From Bradysia coprophila (lineage: Eukaryota > Arthropoda > Insecta > Diptera > Sciaridae), in contig NW_023503941.1 in NCBI RefSeq assembly GCF_014529535.1, forward strand, positions 4,214,942 to 4,278,941: a stretch of DNA of 64,000 nt. The letters are read 5' to 3'. Shown in pieces: positions 1 to 9,555 of this stretch. Within the stretch, counting starts at the first letter, position 1; the number at the start of each line of letters is the position of its first letter. The position numbers and the translations under genes were made by a program. The notes below the pieces were generated by a model. The model worked only from the letters and a program-made list of their open reading frames with translations, was not told the origin of the DNA and did no database searches.

Positions 1-640
1 TCGTTGAATAAAAGAAATTTTTTCAACAATTTTGGTCAAGTCAAAGCAATACAACACTTTGTCAATGTTGAATTACTGACCAAGCAATACAACAATTTTA
101 TTAATAATTGTATCGATGCTTTTTGAAGTTTGGCATCGCAGCTGTGGGTGGCGCCACGGCTGCCATACTCTGCGCGGTTTTAGTAACAATTTATTTATTG
201 TCACTAAAATTACCGAAAAACAAATTGTCGAATGTGAGAGATCCACAAAAGCTGTATGTGAGAGATATAGCACAAAAAAACAAAACAAAGAGTGTGACGA
301 AAAAGTGTATATAATGCTCGTACAATTGAAGTGATTGCTCACTTCAGTTTGTGTCGTGCTGATATGCACATAGTCATCGCAAGACATAGGTGCACTGATG
401 ATGGCGTGATACGCCGAAATCAGCATTGTTTTGTCCTGCTGTTCGTCCGCATTATGATTGTAAACGGTAAAACGTTTCGTCACGGATCGTAAACGGTAAC
501 ACGTTTCGTTCGCCCTTCGTTGAATAAAAGAAATTTTTTCAAAAATTTTTTCAACAATTTTGGTAAAGTCAAAGCAATACAACACTTTATCAATGTTGAA
601 TTACTGACCAAGCAATGCAACAATTTTATTAATTCATCAT
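1..640. repeat. Pair of direct repeats with 0.4-kb spacer
   Basis: A ~107-bp segment at 2-107 recurs almost unchanged at 517-632, with a short internal expansion in the second copy. Both contain an AAAGAAATTTTTTC tract and end in ACCAAGCAATACAACAATTTTATTAAT or a close variant. The spacer carries short echoes of GTAAACGGTAA-ACGTTTCG. A similar ACCAAGCAACACAAC string occurs near 30940, at the 3' end of the Penelope-like element. The pair could be the terminal repeats of a small element or a Penelope-type tandem LTR; neither is proven. The open frames across it look like chance. Confidence 0.55.
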
Positions 641-954
641 TCTAATCATTATTACAAGACTATAAAGCAAGAAGTGTTAGTCAACTATATCTACCGATTT
701 CTCTTCAACGTTGTGCCTCTTACGCCAACCAAATTTGCAGCCTTGAAGTAACGAACTTTTCTGCTTCAAATTTTTGTAAGTGCTGATTTGTCAGCATAAT
801 TCTTGGACGTATCCTTGTCTATCGTCACTACTAAGAACGCTCTTAAGATTATTGTAAATTATCCTTAAATTCGAAATGTTTTCCACTGTTTTTCGATTTG
901 GCACTATATTACCACTGGCATACACACCGTGAGCCAAAAATCTAAAGTTTTCCG
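641..954. other. Intergenic, 3' side of the kinase gene
   Basis: No gene or repeat seen. It lies directly downstream of the kinase stop codon on the minus strand and would hold its 3' UTR; no canonical AATAAA close to the stop was identified. Confidence 0.4.
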
Positions 955-2094
955 CTACGACGACGCCGACGAATTCTTGTCAAAAAATGGCAGCTGCAGA
1001 ACTTCACTTAACGGTATTCGCCTTGAAGGCTCTAGCTGCAGCATTTGTTGTATCATTTCAAAGAATTGATCGTCTTCTTTACATTTCATCAATTGATAAT
1101 CCTTTAATGGTCGGCAATGCTGCCGAAAATATGGTTTGCTTTTGTCCCACTTCCAATTTACAACTCCATTTTTGAAGTATGTGGTGTCAGACGCATTGAT
1201 CATGTTCGTTGGAATTCGGCCAAGTTTACACTCCATCATTGCTAGGTGTTGCAGGCTTTTTTTGACTGGAAATAATAAATTTCCTGTGTACAGCTCTATA
1301 AGAGTACAGCCAGCTGACCAGATGTCGGTAGTGTAAGTCCAAGTCATCCTCAGTATAACTTCCGGTGCACGGTATTCTCTTGCAGTGATTTTGTAGTTAC
1401 GTTCCTCACCATTCTGTGACACTAGACCGAAGTCACAAAGTCGAACAGTAGTACAGTTGAGCCGCCGTACCAAAGATTTCGTCCTATCGCAAAATTCCAT
1501 TCTGAAGCTCCCGTCCATCAGAAGGATATTATCCGGCTTTATGTCGGTATGCACAATGCCGTTGTTGTGTAAAAAATTCAGAGCCAAGCACAGCTGTCTC
1601 GATATATCGCGCAATTCGTGGTATGACAATGGATTGAAATTGTTCTTTTTCGTATAATTGAGAACGTCCATCGCCATGCACGGAAATGCAATGCAAATGT
1701 GTCCGCCATAGTTGAAACAATCCAGCATCTTTATGCAGGGGATGTTGTCCAACCGATCCATGTTGTCGATTATTCTGAGTACAGCTATTTCCTTCTGCGC
1801 CGACATCCATGTATCCTCTCCGATTTTCGAGACTTTTAATGCCACACGTCGACGTTCGACAGCATCAACAGCGAGTACAACACGCCCATAACTGCCGTCT
1901 CCAAGCTTTGATTTAACTTCGTATTTGCCTATTACTAGCCCACGATGCAATTTAATGTAACCGTCTTTGTTTATTGTTAGTTCTTCACTGACAGGAATAT
2001 CGCTGAACATAATTTTAGGACTTTTTGGCTTACTTTCACTTTCATTGTCACTAGCGTCATTGTCATATTGTTGCAAGTTCATTTGCACTGCCAT
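955..2094 (-). CDS. LAMMER/CLK-type dual-specificity protein kinase, intronless
   Basis: A complete 379-residue kinase. Visible elements: glycine loop LGDGSYGRV (64-72), VALK lysine (K87), catalytic loop HTDIKPDNIL (182-191, D184), DFG (221-223), APE inside REYRAPEVIL (239-248), and the signature QHLAMMECKLG (282-292), a variant of the EHLAMMER motif that defines the CLK/Doa family. The family phosphorylates SR splicing factors, mostly in the nucleus. The N-terminus is short (about 55 residues, acidic, with a KPKSPK stretch) and lacks the long RS-rich region common in CLK proteins. The frame has no introns, whereas animal CLK genes normally have many, so a retrogene is a good explanation. The lost arginine (AMMER to AMMEC) and the H-T-D-I loop point to divergence. 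The start is the first ATG before conserved sequence. Function as an active kinase is likely, because all catalytic residues are present. Confidence 0.9.
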   Translation of the reverse strand: MAVQMNLQQYDNDASDNESESKPKSPKIMFSDIPVSEELTINKDGYIKLHRGLVIGKYEVKSKLGDGSYGRVVLAVDAVERRRVALKVSKIGEDTWMSAQKEIAVLRIIDNMDRLDNIPCIKMLDCFNYGGHICIAFPCMAMDVLNYTKKNNFNPLSYHELRDISRQLCLALNFLHNNGIVHTDIKPDNILLMDGSFRMEFCDRTKSLVRRLNCTTVRLCDFGLVSQNGEERNYKITAREYRAPEVILRMTWTYTTDIWSAGCTLIELYTGNLLFPVKKSLQHLAMMECKLGRIPTNMINASDTTYFKNGVVNWKWDKSKPYFRQHCRPLKDYQLMKCKEDDQFFEMIQQMLQLEPSRRIPLSEVLQLPFFDKNSSASS

Positions 2095-2562
2095 TACGCT
2101 CTGAGTTTACAATTCAATTTTAACTGTGGCTCACTAAACGTTTCGACTTTGAGTGAAGGCTACACACGATTGTACTCGTATCTACCACTGACAAACCGTC
2201 CGTACAGTGTAATGATCTTTTGACTACTAAAACTTAGAAGAATTGAAATTTTTGTCAAAGTTGTACCTAGAAATGTAAAGGGTTTATTGCACTCGATTGC
2301 TTAATCTTTCTCTGAAAATATGTATTTGTGAACATTACACTGTCCTGCGTAAAGGTTTAAACCCATCACGAGCGCATTAGTGTGTTTTCACAGGTTAACA
2401 CATTGAATTTATAAATCAAGCCCAACTTTTTCGGCGGTACCTGCCTCAAAATGATGGAATTTAAATGAATAACGAAACGAATTCATTATGAGGAGGGAAT
2501 CCCAATAACTGTCCCACATAATTGCATTCATTAAAGTATGGTACCTGCGAAACTGTTGTTTA
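2095..2562. other. Intergenic, upstream of the kinase gene
   Basis: No gene recognised. This is the 5' side of the minus-strand kinase gene and probably contains its promoter; no clear TATA or initiator element was singled out. The composite repeat begins at about 2563. Confidence 0.4.
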
Positions 2563-4534
2563 AATTTTACACCCAATTTTAGTTCAAACAAGCTGGCTTA
2601 GTTTTATCTCATCATCTGCCTAATAATTTTTACCAAAAACATTTGACTGGAAACTACCAAAATTTTACCAAAAAAATCTGCGTCGCACAGTGGCAGATGT
2701 TCAGGAACAGACATGCAAGAAAATTTATCTGCCACATGCGACGCAGATTTTTTTGGTAAAATTTTGGTTGTTTCCAGTCAAATGTTTTTGGTAAAAATTA
2801 TTTGGCAGATGATGAGAAAAACTAAGCCAGCTTGTTTGAACTAAAATTGGGTGTAAAATTTAATTTTTGCGTAACGAAGCTGAAAGCGTCAACTCTAGCG
2901 ATATCATTCATTTTAGAAATTGTACTTCAAAGACTGCGTCACACTTTTCTCGAAGAGATTTTTGTTGGGATATCAGTCGTTTTAGAAGTGTAGTCAACAC
3001 TGCTTTTTATAAAATCGAAAATTTGACGAAAATCGAAAATTTAGCGAAATTCGAAAATTTAACGAAATTTGAAAATTTAACGAATTTCGAAAATTGACAA
3101 AATTCGACGAAAATTTAACGAAATTCGAAAATTTGACAAAAATTAACGAAATTCAAAAATTTGACGAAAATCGAAAATTTAACGAAATTCGAAAATTTAA
3201 CGAAATTCGAAAATTTAACGAAATTCGAAAATTTAACGAAATTCGAAAATTTAACGAAATTCGAAAATTTAACGAAATTCGAAAATTTAACGAAATTCGA
3301 AAATTTAACGAAATTCGAAAATTTAACTAAATTCGAAAATTTAACGAAATTCGTAAATTTAACGAAATTCGTAAATTTGACGAAATTCGAAAATTTGACA
3401 AAAATTAACGAAATTTGACGAAATTCGAAAATTTAACGAAATTCGAAAATTTAACGAAATTCTAAAATTTAACGAAATTCGTAAATTTAACGAAATTCGA
3501 AAATTTAACGAAATTCGTAAATTTGACGAAATTCTAAAATTTAACGACATTCGTAAATTTGACGAAATTCGAAAATTTAACGAAATTCGAAAATTTAACG
3601 AAATTCTAAAATTTAACGAAATTCTAAAATTTAACGAAATTCGTAAATTTAACGAAATTCGAAAATTTAACGAAATTCGTAAATTTGACGAAATTCGTAA
3701 ATTTGACGAAATTCGAAAATTTGACGAAATTAATTCTCTATCTGCCACCATTCAAGAAATACCTCTAAAAACATAATTGACCCACCCATTTCCAACTTTC
3801 GACATTTTTCACATATGCCCTTCTGTTCTACTCGTAAAACTCTGAGACTTTGCCGAAGAAAGTAACTCTCTATCTCTCATAACCCAGAAACATATTAGTC
3901 CTTTCATCCTACGCTCGAGTAGCTCAAAATTTGGTCACTCTAATCACTCTAGCTCAAACGAATCTAATTATTTTTTTGTTCGAATCGTGTTACGAATACC
4001 TTTCATTTGATGGGTCGCCCGCCTCTGTAGGTTTTAATACAGCTAAGCTACAGCCGAAAACGAGTTCCCGACCCTCGAAAACCACTTCGAGGCCAATAAA
4101 AAAAAATTCTGGTTTTTCCTGGGGTAATGGCGTATCACAATTTCATTTTTATGCGCACCCTGAGGTTCCTGCAAAATTTCATGGAGATCGTCTGCCGATA
4201 GATAGACAGATAGACAGATAGAAACATACAGAGTAAGTTGAAAGATTTTGATTGTTTGGGAAAAGTCAATTTGGTGTATTTTGTATGAAAAGTGACCAAT
4301 TTCAAAACGATGTATCTCCGGCAATTTTAAACCTACATAGTCGAGTGATAGCTCGTTTTGCTCGTATTTGAAGCGAGAATAAGATAAAATATGTTTTGTG
4401 GTGATATAAACCAGAGGGTAGAAACTGAAATGTTCTGCTATATATAGTTGCCGCGTCTCAAAAAATTTTCTTCGTGCATTTTTTTGGAAGTTAGACTGCG
4501 TCAAGTCCTCCGCTATCGCTCCGGACATGATGAG
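2563..4534 (+). mobile_element. Composite repeat, copy 1 (hairpin MITE + satellite + tail)
   Basis: In order: a hairpin (arms about 2563-2690 and 2735-2870, mirrored around TCTGCGTCGCA / TGCGACGCAGA), a unique strip to ~3010, an 18-bp satellite, then a tail ending at GGACATGATGAG (4534). The same units in the same order, reverse-complemented, make up 11235-13253. Landmarks shared by both copies: the strip reading ACTCGTAAAACTCTGAGAC, the stretch around GTATTCGTAACACGATTCG, and the tail with GTCAAGTCCTCCGCTA. The outer half of the hairpin present in copy 2 is missing here. No protein-coding capacity is convincing; this looks non-autonomous. Confidence 0.8.
3012..3735 (+). repeat. 18-bp tandem satellite, unit AAATTCGAAAATTTAACG
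   Basis: About 40 head-to-tail units of 18 bp with single-base variants (TTCGTAAA, TTCTAAAA, TTTGACG). All long open frames here are repeats of the unit (NEIRKF..., FENLTK..., RISLNF...) and are not genes. It is the internal satellite of the composite element. Confidence 0.95.
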
Positions 4535-6460
4535 ACTTTGCTCACGTTTGAAAATAGAAACAAATGTTTGAATGGTTTTCACGGTTTTCTTCTAAAATAA
4601 TGAACTTAAACACTTGAGCCAGACAAAAAACAATTAAAATTTCACCTTTTACACAGTGGAAATCTATTCAGTTTAACGTTTTTGTTGAACCGGGCAAAAC
4701 ACAAAATCAAACGGCAGCTCAATAATTTCAATTTTTTGTTCACAGAGTTGAGGCTAGGGTCAGTGTTCGGTTTTACAGTTACTCGGACTTGATCTGTAAT
4801 TACTGATAGGAGGACAATATCGAAATGCGAGATCAAGACAAATCTCAGTAAACGCAGTCTGTTTTGACTATGTATAAAAATACTAGTTGCCTGCATTTGC
4901 AAACAGTGCGAAAACTCTGGTCTGCAGCCCAAACCAACTGTGTACACCTTATCATCATTTCACTTAAAAATTCTACTTCTGCGATCTTCTATCAGTTATT
5001 TAAGTTCTTCATTTAACGGTATGTCGTCCTACTCAAATCACATTCTCCGATTCTAATCTCGTCCGGTGCGGTGCCCGAAAATCTTCAATGTTTTCTTCAC
5101 ATTCCATTCACACTTTGCATCAAGACCTAATCTTCATTCATACGGCTGAAGTGTACACACTAGAACTAGATGCACACTCTCGTCAGGGCTATACACTCCC
5201 GTCAGGGTCGTGGTAGCGCTTACAGCTATAATTCATAGCTTTCGTTTCGAGCAGATATGGCATAGGCTATGAACGGTATTCCAGAAGATCGGAACTGCCA
5301 CTGCAACATAAAGAACTCAATTCTCAAGGAAGATTCGCTAATAGTCCAGCCCTTGCTTGTGTCAGAAAAAGTCGGCTCGCTCGCTTTAAGTTTTTCGACT
5401 TTTTTCTTTATCTCATGTGATTGAGCATGAAAAACTGTGAAACTAAATTTTTTTTATGGAAAATGGTTTATATGAAAAAATTAAAAATCGAATATCAACC
5501 TAGAAGTTGAAGGACCCATAAGGAATGATCAGTGGATAGAACTGACCTCTAATTACCTCAAGAATGACATAAATCCAGAAAAACATGAAAAAAATCCAAC
5601 ACAAATGCGATGAATCTATAGGTTCTAGAGCTGGGAAGACTATGGAACATCAGGAAGGTACCTAACACGAATGAAATTTTCGACTTTTCAATCTAGTTTT
5701 CGGTATAGAAATCCGTCGTATTTCAATTCTCAGTTATTGATCCGAGGCGAAGTCGAGGTCAATAAACACACAAAAACGAGACTTTTCATAATTTTATCCC
5801 GAGTTCCGTAATGGATTTGACATGCTAATGGTGTCGAAAGAAGTGCTTGAACCATGAAAAGTACGGTTTTCGGGCATCAAGGAATCTGGCAAACGGTGCA
5901 AAAAGAACACGCTCTTTAACTACGTAAATGGTGAACTCGCACGCGCAAACTTAATGCTGCAAATGCCTTTTAGCCATGTCATCTACTTAATGACTCCTTT
6001 TACAAAATGTTGGTATAGAAAAATCGTTTGCGAGTTCCCATATTACGTAGTTGAAAAATGCGTTGTTTTAGCACCGTGTGCCAGATTACCCCACATTTGA
6101 CATTTGTTTGACATTGCACATCTGTGATGAGTGTGTTCAACAAAATGTGTCTATTTGTCAAAATGTGTGTGACACCCGCCTTCGTGAGTGTCTTAACATG
6201 TTCTTTCAAAACCTTGATTTCAACACCCATCTTACATACAGCAGGCCTCCGAAGCCTAGCAGCCAACCTGAACCTAAAACGTCAACCTATTGTCAGGCCA
6301 ATTCACGACTTTGTTAGCATAGGGATCACGGTGACGACGTTCAATTGCCAAACCCAGGTGTTCGCTCATATATTTATTTTAGCGTTGAAATATAAGTCTG
6401 TGCTGGTTTTGAAATTAAAATAAACTCAGAATCGATCAATACAAAATCATCAAAACTTTA
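4535..6460. other. Long intergenic stretch, no gene recognised
   Basis: No exon, RNA gene or complete element could be supported. A small fragment at ~6160-6210 (ACACCCGCCTTCGTGAGTGTCTTAACATG) has relatives near 15160 and 37580, so part of the region is old repeat. Short open frames show no recognisable protein. Confidence 0.4.
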
Positions 6461-6795
6461 TTTTATTTTAAATTTTTGCAGTTGGTTTTTCTTTACCTAT
6501 TTTAAGGTTAGTAGCGTGAAATTTAGAGAAACCTACCAACAACTCGTCTTCGTCTTCCAAGTGTAAGTTTGGCAATTCCAATGATACATTTGTTAAATCA
6601 GGAAGAACGATGGGTACATTGACTTCAAGATTATTTTCAGGATTTTTTTCAAGACCAAATCTGACAGTAAGAGATTGATTTAACGGAGCAGCGCTAATGA
6701 ACTAACAGAACAACAATTTAAAATGAGAGGTTCAATTTAACGATAATCTACAACTCACCACGACAAGCACGAGTGCGATAACAACAACGAATTTC

Positions 6796-8669
6796 CGAGG
6801 GGTAACCGACTGGCCAAAATGGTGGCAAATCAATTTCTAATTCCTTTCAATTCCGTTTAATTACTTCAATTACCGGACCAACTCGTCTAATTGCCGGATT
6901 CGCTCTATTTCCTTTCAATTCCTTTCAATTCCGTTCAATTCCGTTCAATTCCTTTCAATTCCTTTCAATTCCCTTTCAATTCCCTTTCAATTTCTAAAGT
7001 TACTTCCTGTCAATTCCTTTTAATTGCTCTTAATTCCTTTTATTTCATTAATTAACGGATTAACACCACTACTTGCCGGATTCGCCCTTCGATTCCTATA
7101 ATTCCAATCAATTCCTTCAATTCCACGAATTTTCGAAATAATTGCTCGATACTTTCAAATAGATATAAATTTAAAGTCAAAGTTAAACCCTTAAGCATTC
7201 GGAAAAAGAATCGTCAGACTATATCAAGATAAAATTTGGAACAACTATGTTGTCATACATTTGAGACTCATTTTGTTAGAATCTTTACTTTTTACTCATA
7301 CTTTTTAGAAGAGATTTTTCAATTTCAATTTAGATTAAACCGTCCAATTGACTGCAGTTTTGTTTAAAATGATTTCACATCGCACATCATTGTTTATTTT
7401 AGATAAATAGTATTTTTCGTACCAAGTCAGGAAATGACGAAAAACTTTTGTGCATCCGACAACTGAAATATGACATATTTTGCCATGATTTTTCATTAAG
7501 AAATGTCAGTTTTTCCCGAACTATATATCGTGCAGGAATAGTTATTTACTATGCTGGTGCATGTAATAAGGCTATTACATGTATAGGCAATAACCTTTAC
7601 ATCACTCGCATAGTAAAACGTCGTACTACACACGGAAAATAAAGTGATATCTCGTATCACGATGAGTAAAAGTACCTCGGGCTGCCGCCCTCGGATACTT
7701 TTTCTCATCTGGATACGAGATATCACTTTACTTCCCTTGCATAGTAATGTACTATTTCGTATATGTTGTGTACGGTATATTTTAGGCAATTTCGCGGATT
7801 GTAGCGCGAACGAAGTGAGGTCGACAAGCGAAAGTGCCTAAAATAAATCGTCCACAACAGATGCGTATACAACTTTTCATGCTGAGGGCCTAAGTTACGA
7901 TAAAAATTCCGTAATTTATGCCCAAGCCATGAAAAAAACTTCATGACTATACGACTGATTAATATGGTGAATGTGAAATGTGTATGTTTTCAAGTAAATT
8001 GCTGTGTTTTGTCTGTTTCAGTTGTCCGATGCACAAAACGTTGTTCGTACCTCGACAGGAAATGGATTTGTTCAGCACACGTCAGCAAAATTCAAAGCAC
8101 TCAATTTTTTGTTTCGTTCAAGTGATCGACATCGTAAGATTTTAGGCTTTTGAAAAGTTGATGGAATAGATGATATTGTCGGTGATGCATTTTTTTGTAA
8201 ATTTGGTTTGAAACTGAAGCATTTCTAATCGGCAATGCCCCAGCCTAACATTCCCCCGACGAATATTCACTTGTTTGTTGCGGATCAAACTTTTCCGTAT
8301 CTGACTCACAAGAATCCTCTGAAGAAGAATCCTTCAGTGTGCATATTTTGAACATAAAAGGACGTTGGACCTGTTCTAAAATGGAACTGATCAACACTGT
8401 ACACTGTTATTTATTGTGCGGGAGCCTTTAAAATTAAAACAAAAAGGAAATAATGTGGTTTTGCATTCGCTGGCCCTTTTTTCCGATAATCACACTTATC
8501 AGCATTTACTCTCATTTACTTTCAATTCCTTACAATTCCACATATTTCCAGTCAATTCCTATCAATTCCGATCAATTCCGGTCAATTCCATCAATTCCAA
8601 TTATTTACCGGATACTCCGGCAATTCCTTTGAGGCTGTGTAGTCAATTACCCGAGTCGGTTACCCCTCG
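6796..8669. mobile_element. hAT-type non-autonomous element, 1874 bp, in the peptide gene
   Basis: Perfect 16-bp terminal inverted repeats (CGAGGGGTAACCGACT at 6796-6811 and its complement at 8654-8669) are flanked by an exact 8-bp target duplication CGAATTTC (6788-6795 and 8670-8677), the signature of hAT transposition. Inside are TTCAATTCC-type short tandem repeats at both ends (about 6838-7120 and 8515-8620), a palindrome at 7640-7733, and no transposase frame. It is mobilised in trans if at all. The insertion lies in codons 2-4 of the secreted-peptide gene. Confidence 0.88.
7640..7733. repeat. 94-bp palindrome inside the hAT-type element
   Basis: The left arm begins AAAGTGATATCTCGTATC and is mirrored by GATACGAGATATCACTTT at the right end. 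The centre reads CCTCGGGCTGCCGCCCTCGG. It would form a strong hairpin in RNA or single-stranded DNA. It may be a nested older MITE. Confidence 0.75.
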
Positions 8670-8679
8670 CGAATTTCAT

Positions 8680-9090
8680 TCTTATCGCGATTAATTTCCA
8701 GTGAAAGGATCGATTCGAACTGATAATAAATTGGAATTCTGATGGTCCATTTATATGGTTTTTTCTAAACTACATATGTACGTAGTACATTCTTTCATCT
8801 AATTTTGTTTGAACTTCACTTATTTTATATTTGCGCTGAAACATTTATGTAGCTAAATAACACATTTTCGGAACCATTTGATCAAACAATCCATTAACGC
8901 AACTAGAAATATTTTGAATTATTCCATAATTTGACAAACATTTGAAGCATTAATGAAATCAAACAGAAGTATTGGATTCCGGGTCTCCGATCGGACTATC
9001 AAGAGTATACGTAACAACTGCCAAAAAATGTACGAACACGTCTGCAGCTCCGAAAATTCCAGAAATGGCACCATTACCACCGGAGTGATA
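8680..9090. other. Intergenic, 5' side of the disrupted peptide gene
   Basis: Would contain the promoter and 5' UTR of the minus-strand peptide gene. No clear core promoter element or other gene was seen. Confidence 0.35.
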
Positions 9091-9093
9091 GGC

Positions 9094-9425
9094 ACTTTAC
9101 ACGCAAAAAATTTGCGTCACAAGTGGCAGATGTTGAGGAAGGAAAATTTTTAAAATTGTGAAATATATTGCTTTAAAGAATGGAATTCAAACGGAAGAAA
9201 GCCGAATCATCTGCCACTTTTTGACGCAATTTTTTTGTTATAATTTTCTTCCGAAAATTTTTGTTGTTTAAACTTCCGCGTACTATCCTTATCAGCTGCC
9301 ATTTGTGACGCATATCCTTTTGTGTGTCGACTCTGTAAGCGTCAACTTCACCGATATCAGTTCTTTTGTAAGTGGATAACAGGACTTGCGTCACACCTCC
9401 ACTGTAAGTGGTTTTGGGCGATTTC
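9094..9425. mobile_element. Degenerate hairpin MITE of the GCGTCA family
   Basis: Contains the diagnostic strings TGCGTCACAAGTGGCAGATGT and CATCTGCCACTTTTTGACGCA in mirror order. Further out is GACTTGCGTCACACC with ACCGATATCAGTTCTTTTGTAAG, as in the better preserved copy at 47385-47760. The arms are decayed. Confidence 0.6.
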
Positions 9426-9555
9426 AATTACAGTGAACCTTTCGAGTCACCTTTTTGATAATGTTAATTTTATTCAGCTTTCCCTTTTGTTTGTATTCAA
9501 AGATTTACACAAATTGTCACACAAATTATCGATAATCATTATCACCCATGCCTAT

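Larger units (their letters stand above)
6468..8679 (-). pseudogene. Small secreted-peptide gene, exon 1 split by a hAT-type insertion
   Basis: Two-exon gene on the minus strand. The ATG lies at 8679-8677, followed by the insertion at 8669-6796. Exon 1 resumes at 6795/6787 and ends at 6759; the intron is 6758-6702 (57 bases, GTGAGT..TAG); exon 2 is 6701-6468, ending in TAA. Without the insertion and one copy of the target duplication, exon 1 would encode a classic 13-residue hydrophobic leader (MKFVVVIALVLVV), and exon 2 adds 77 residues beginning FISAAPLNQS. The mature part is acidic and leucine-rich (ELPNLHLEDEDELL) with no cysteines. An AATAAA signal follows at about 6460. As read here, the signal peptide is separated from the rest, so this allele is probably null unless the element is spliced out or a downstream start is used. 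The product family is not recognised. Confidence 0.7.

Noticed and set aside
73..585. 170-codon minus-strand frame
   Set aside because: Spans both direct repeats and spacer, has no recognisable domain and skewed composition; chance frame in repeat DNA.
3094..3751. Long open frames on both strands, 76-130 codons
   Set aside because: They are translations of the 18-bp satellite; because 18 is a multiple of 3, every frame without a stop in the unit stays open.
4043..4582. 179-codon minus-strand frame
   Set aside because: Lies in the tail of composite repeat copy 1; the equivalent in copy 2 is not conserved as a frame.
6788..6803. Reading the peptide gene as starting within the hAT element
   Set aside because: Sequence upstream of the AAA-TTC codons inside the element gives no in-frame ATG leader; the true ATG lies beyond the element at 8679.
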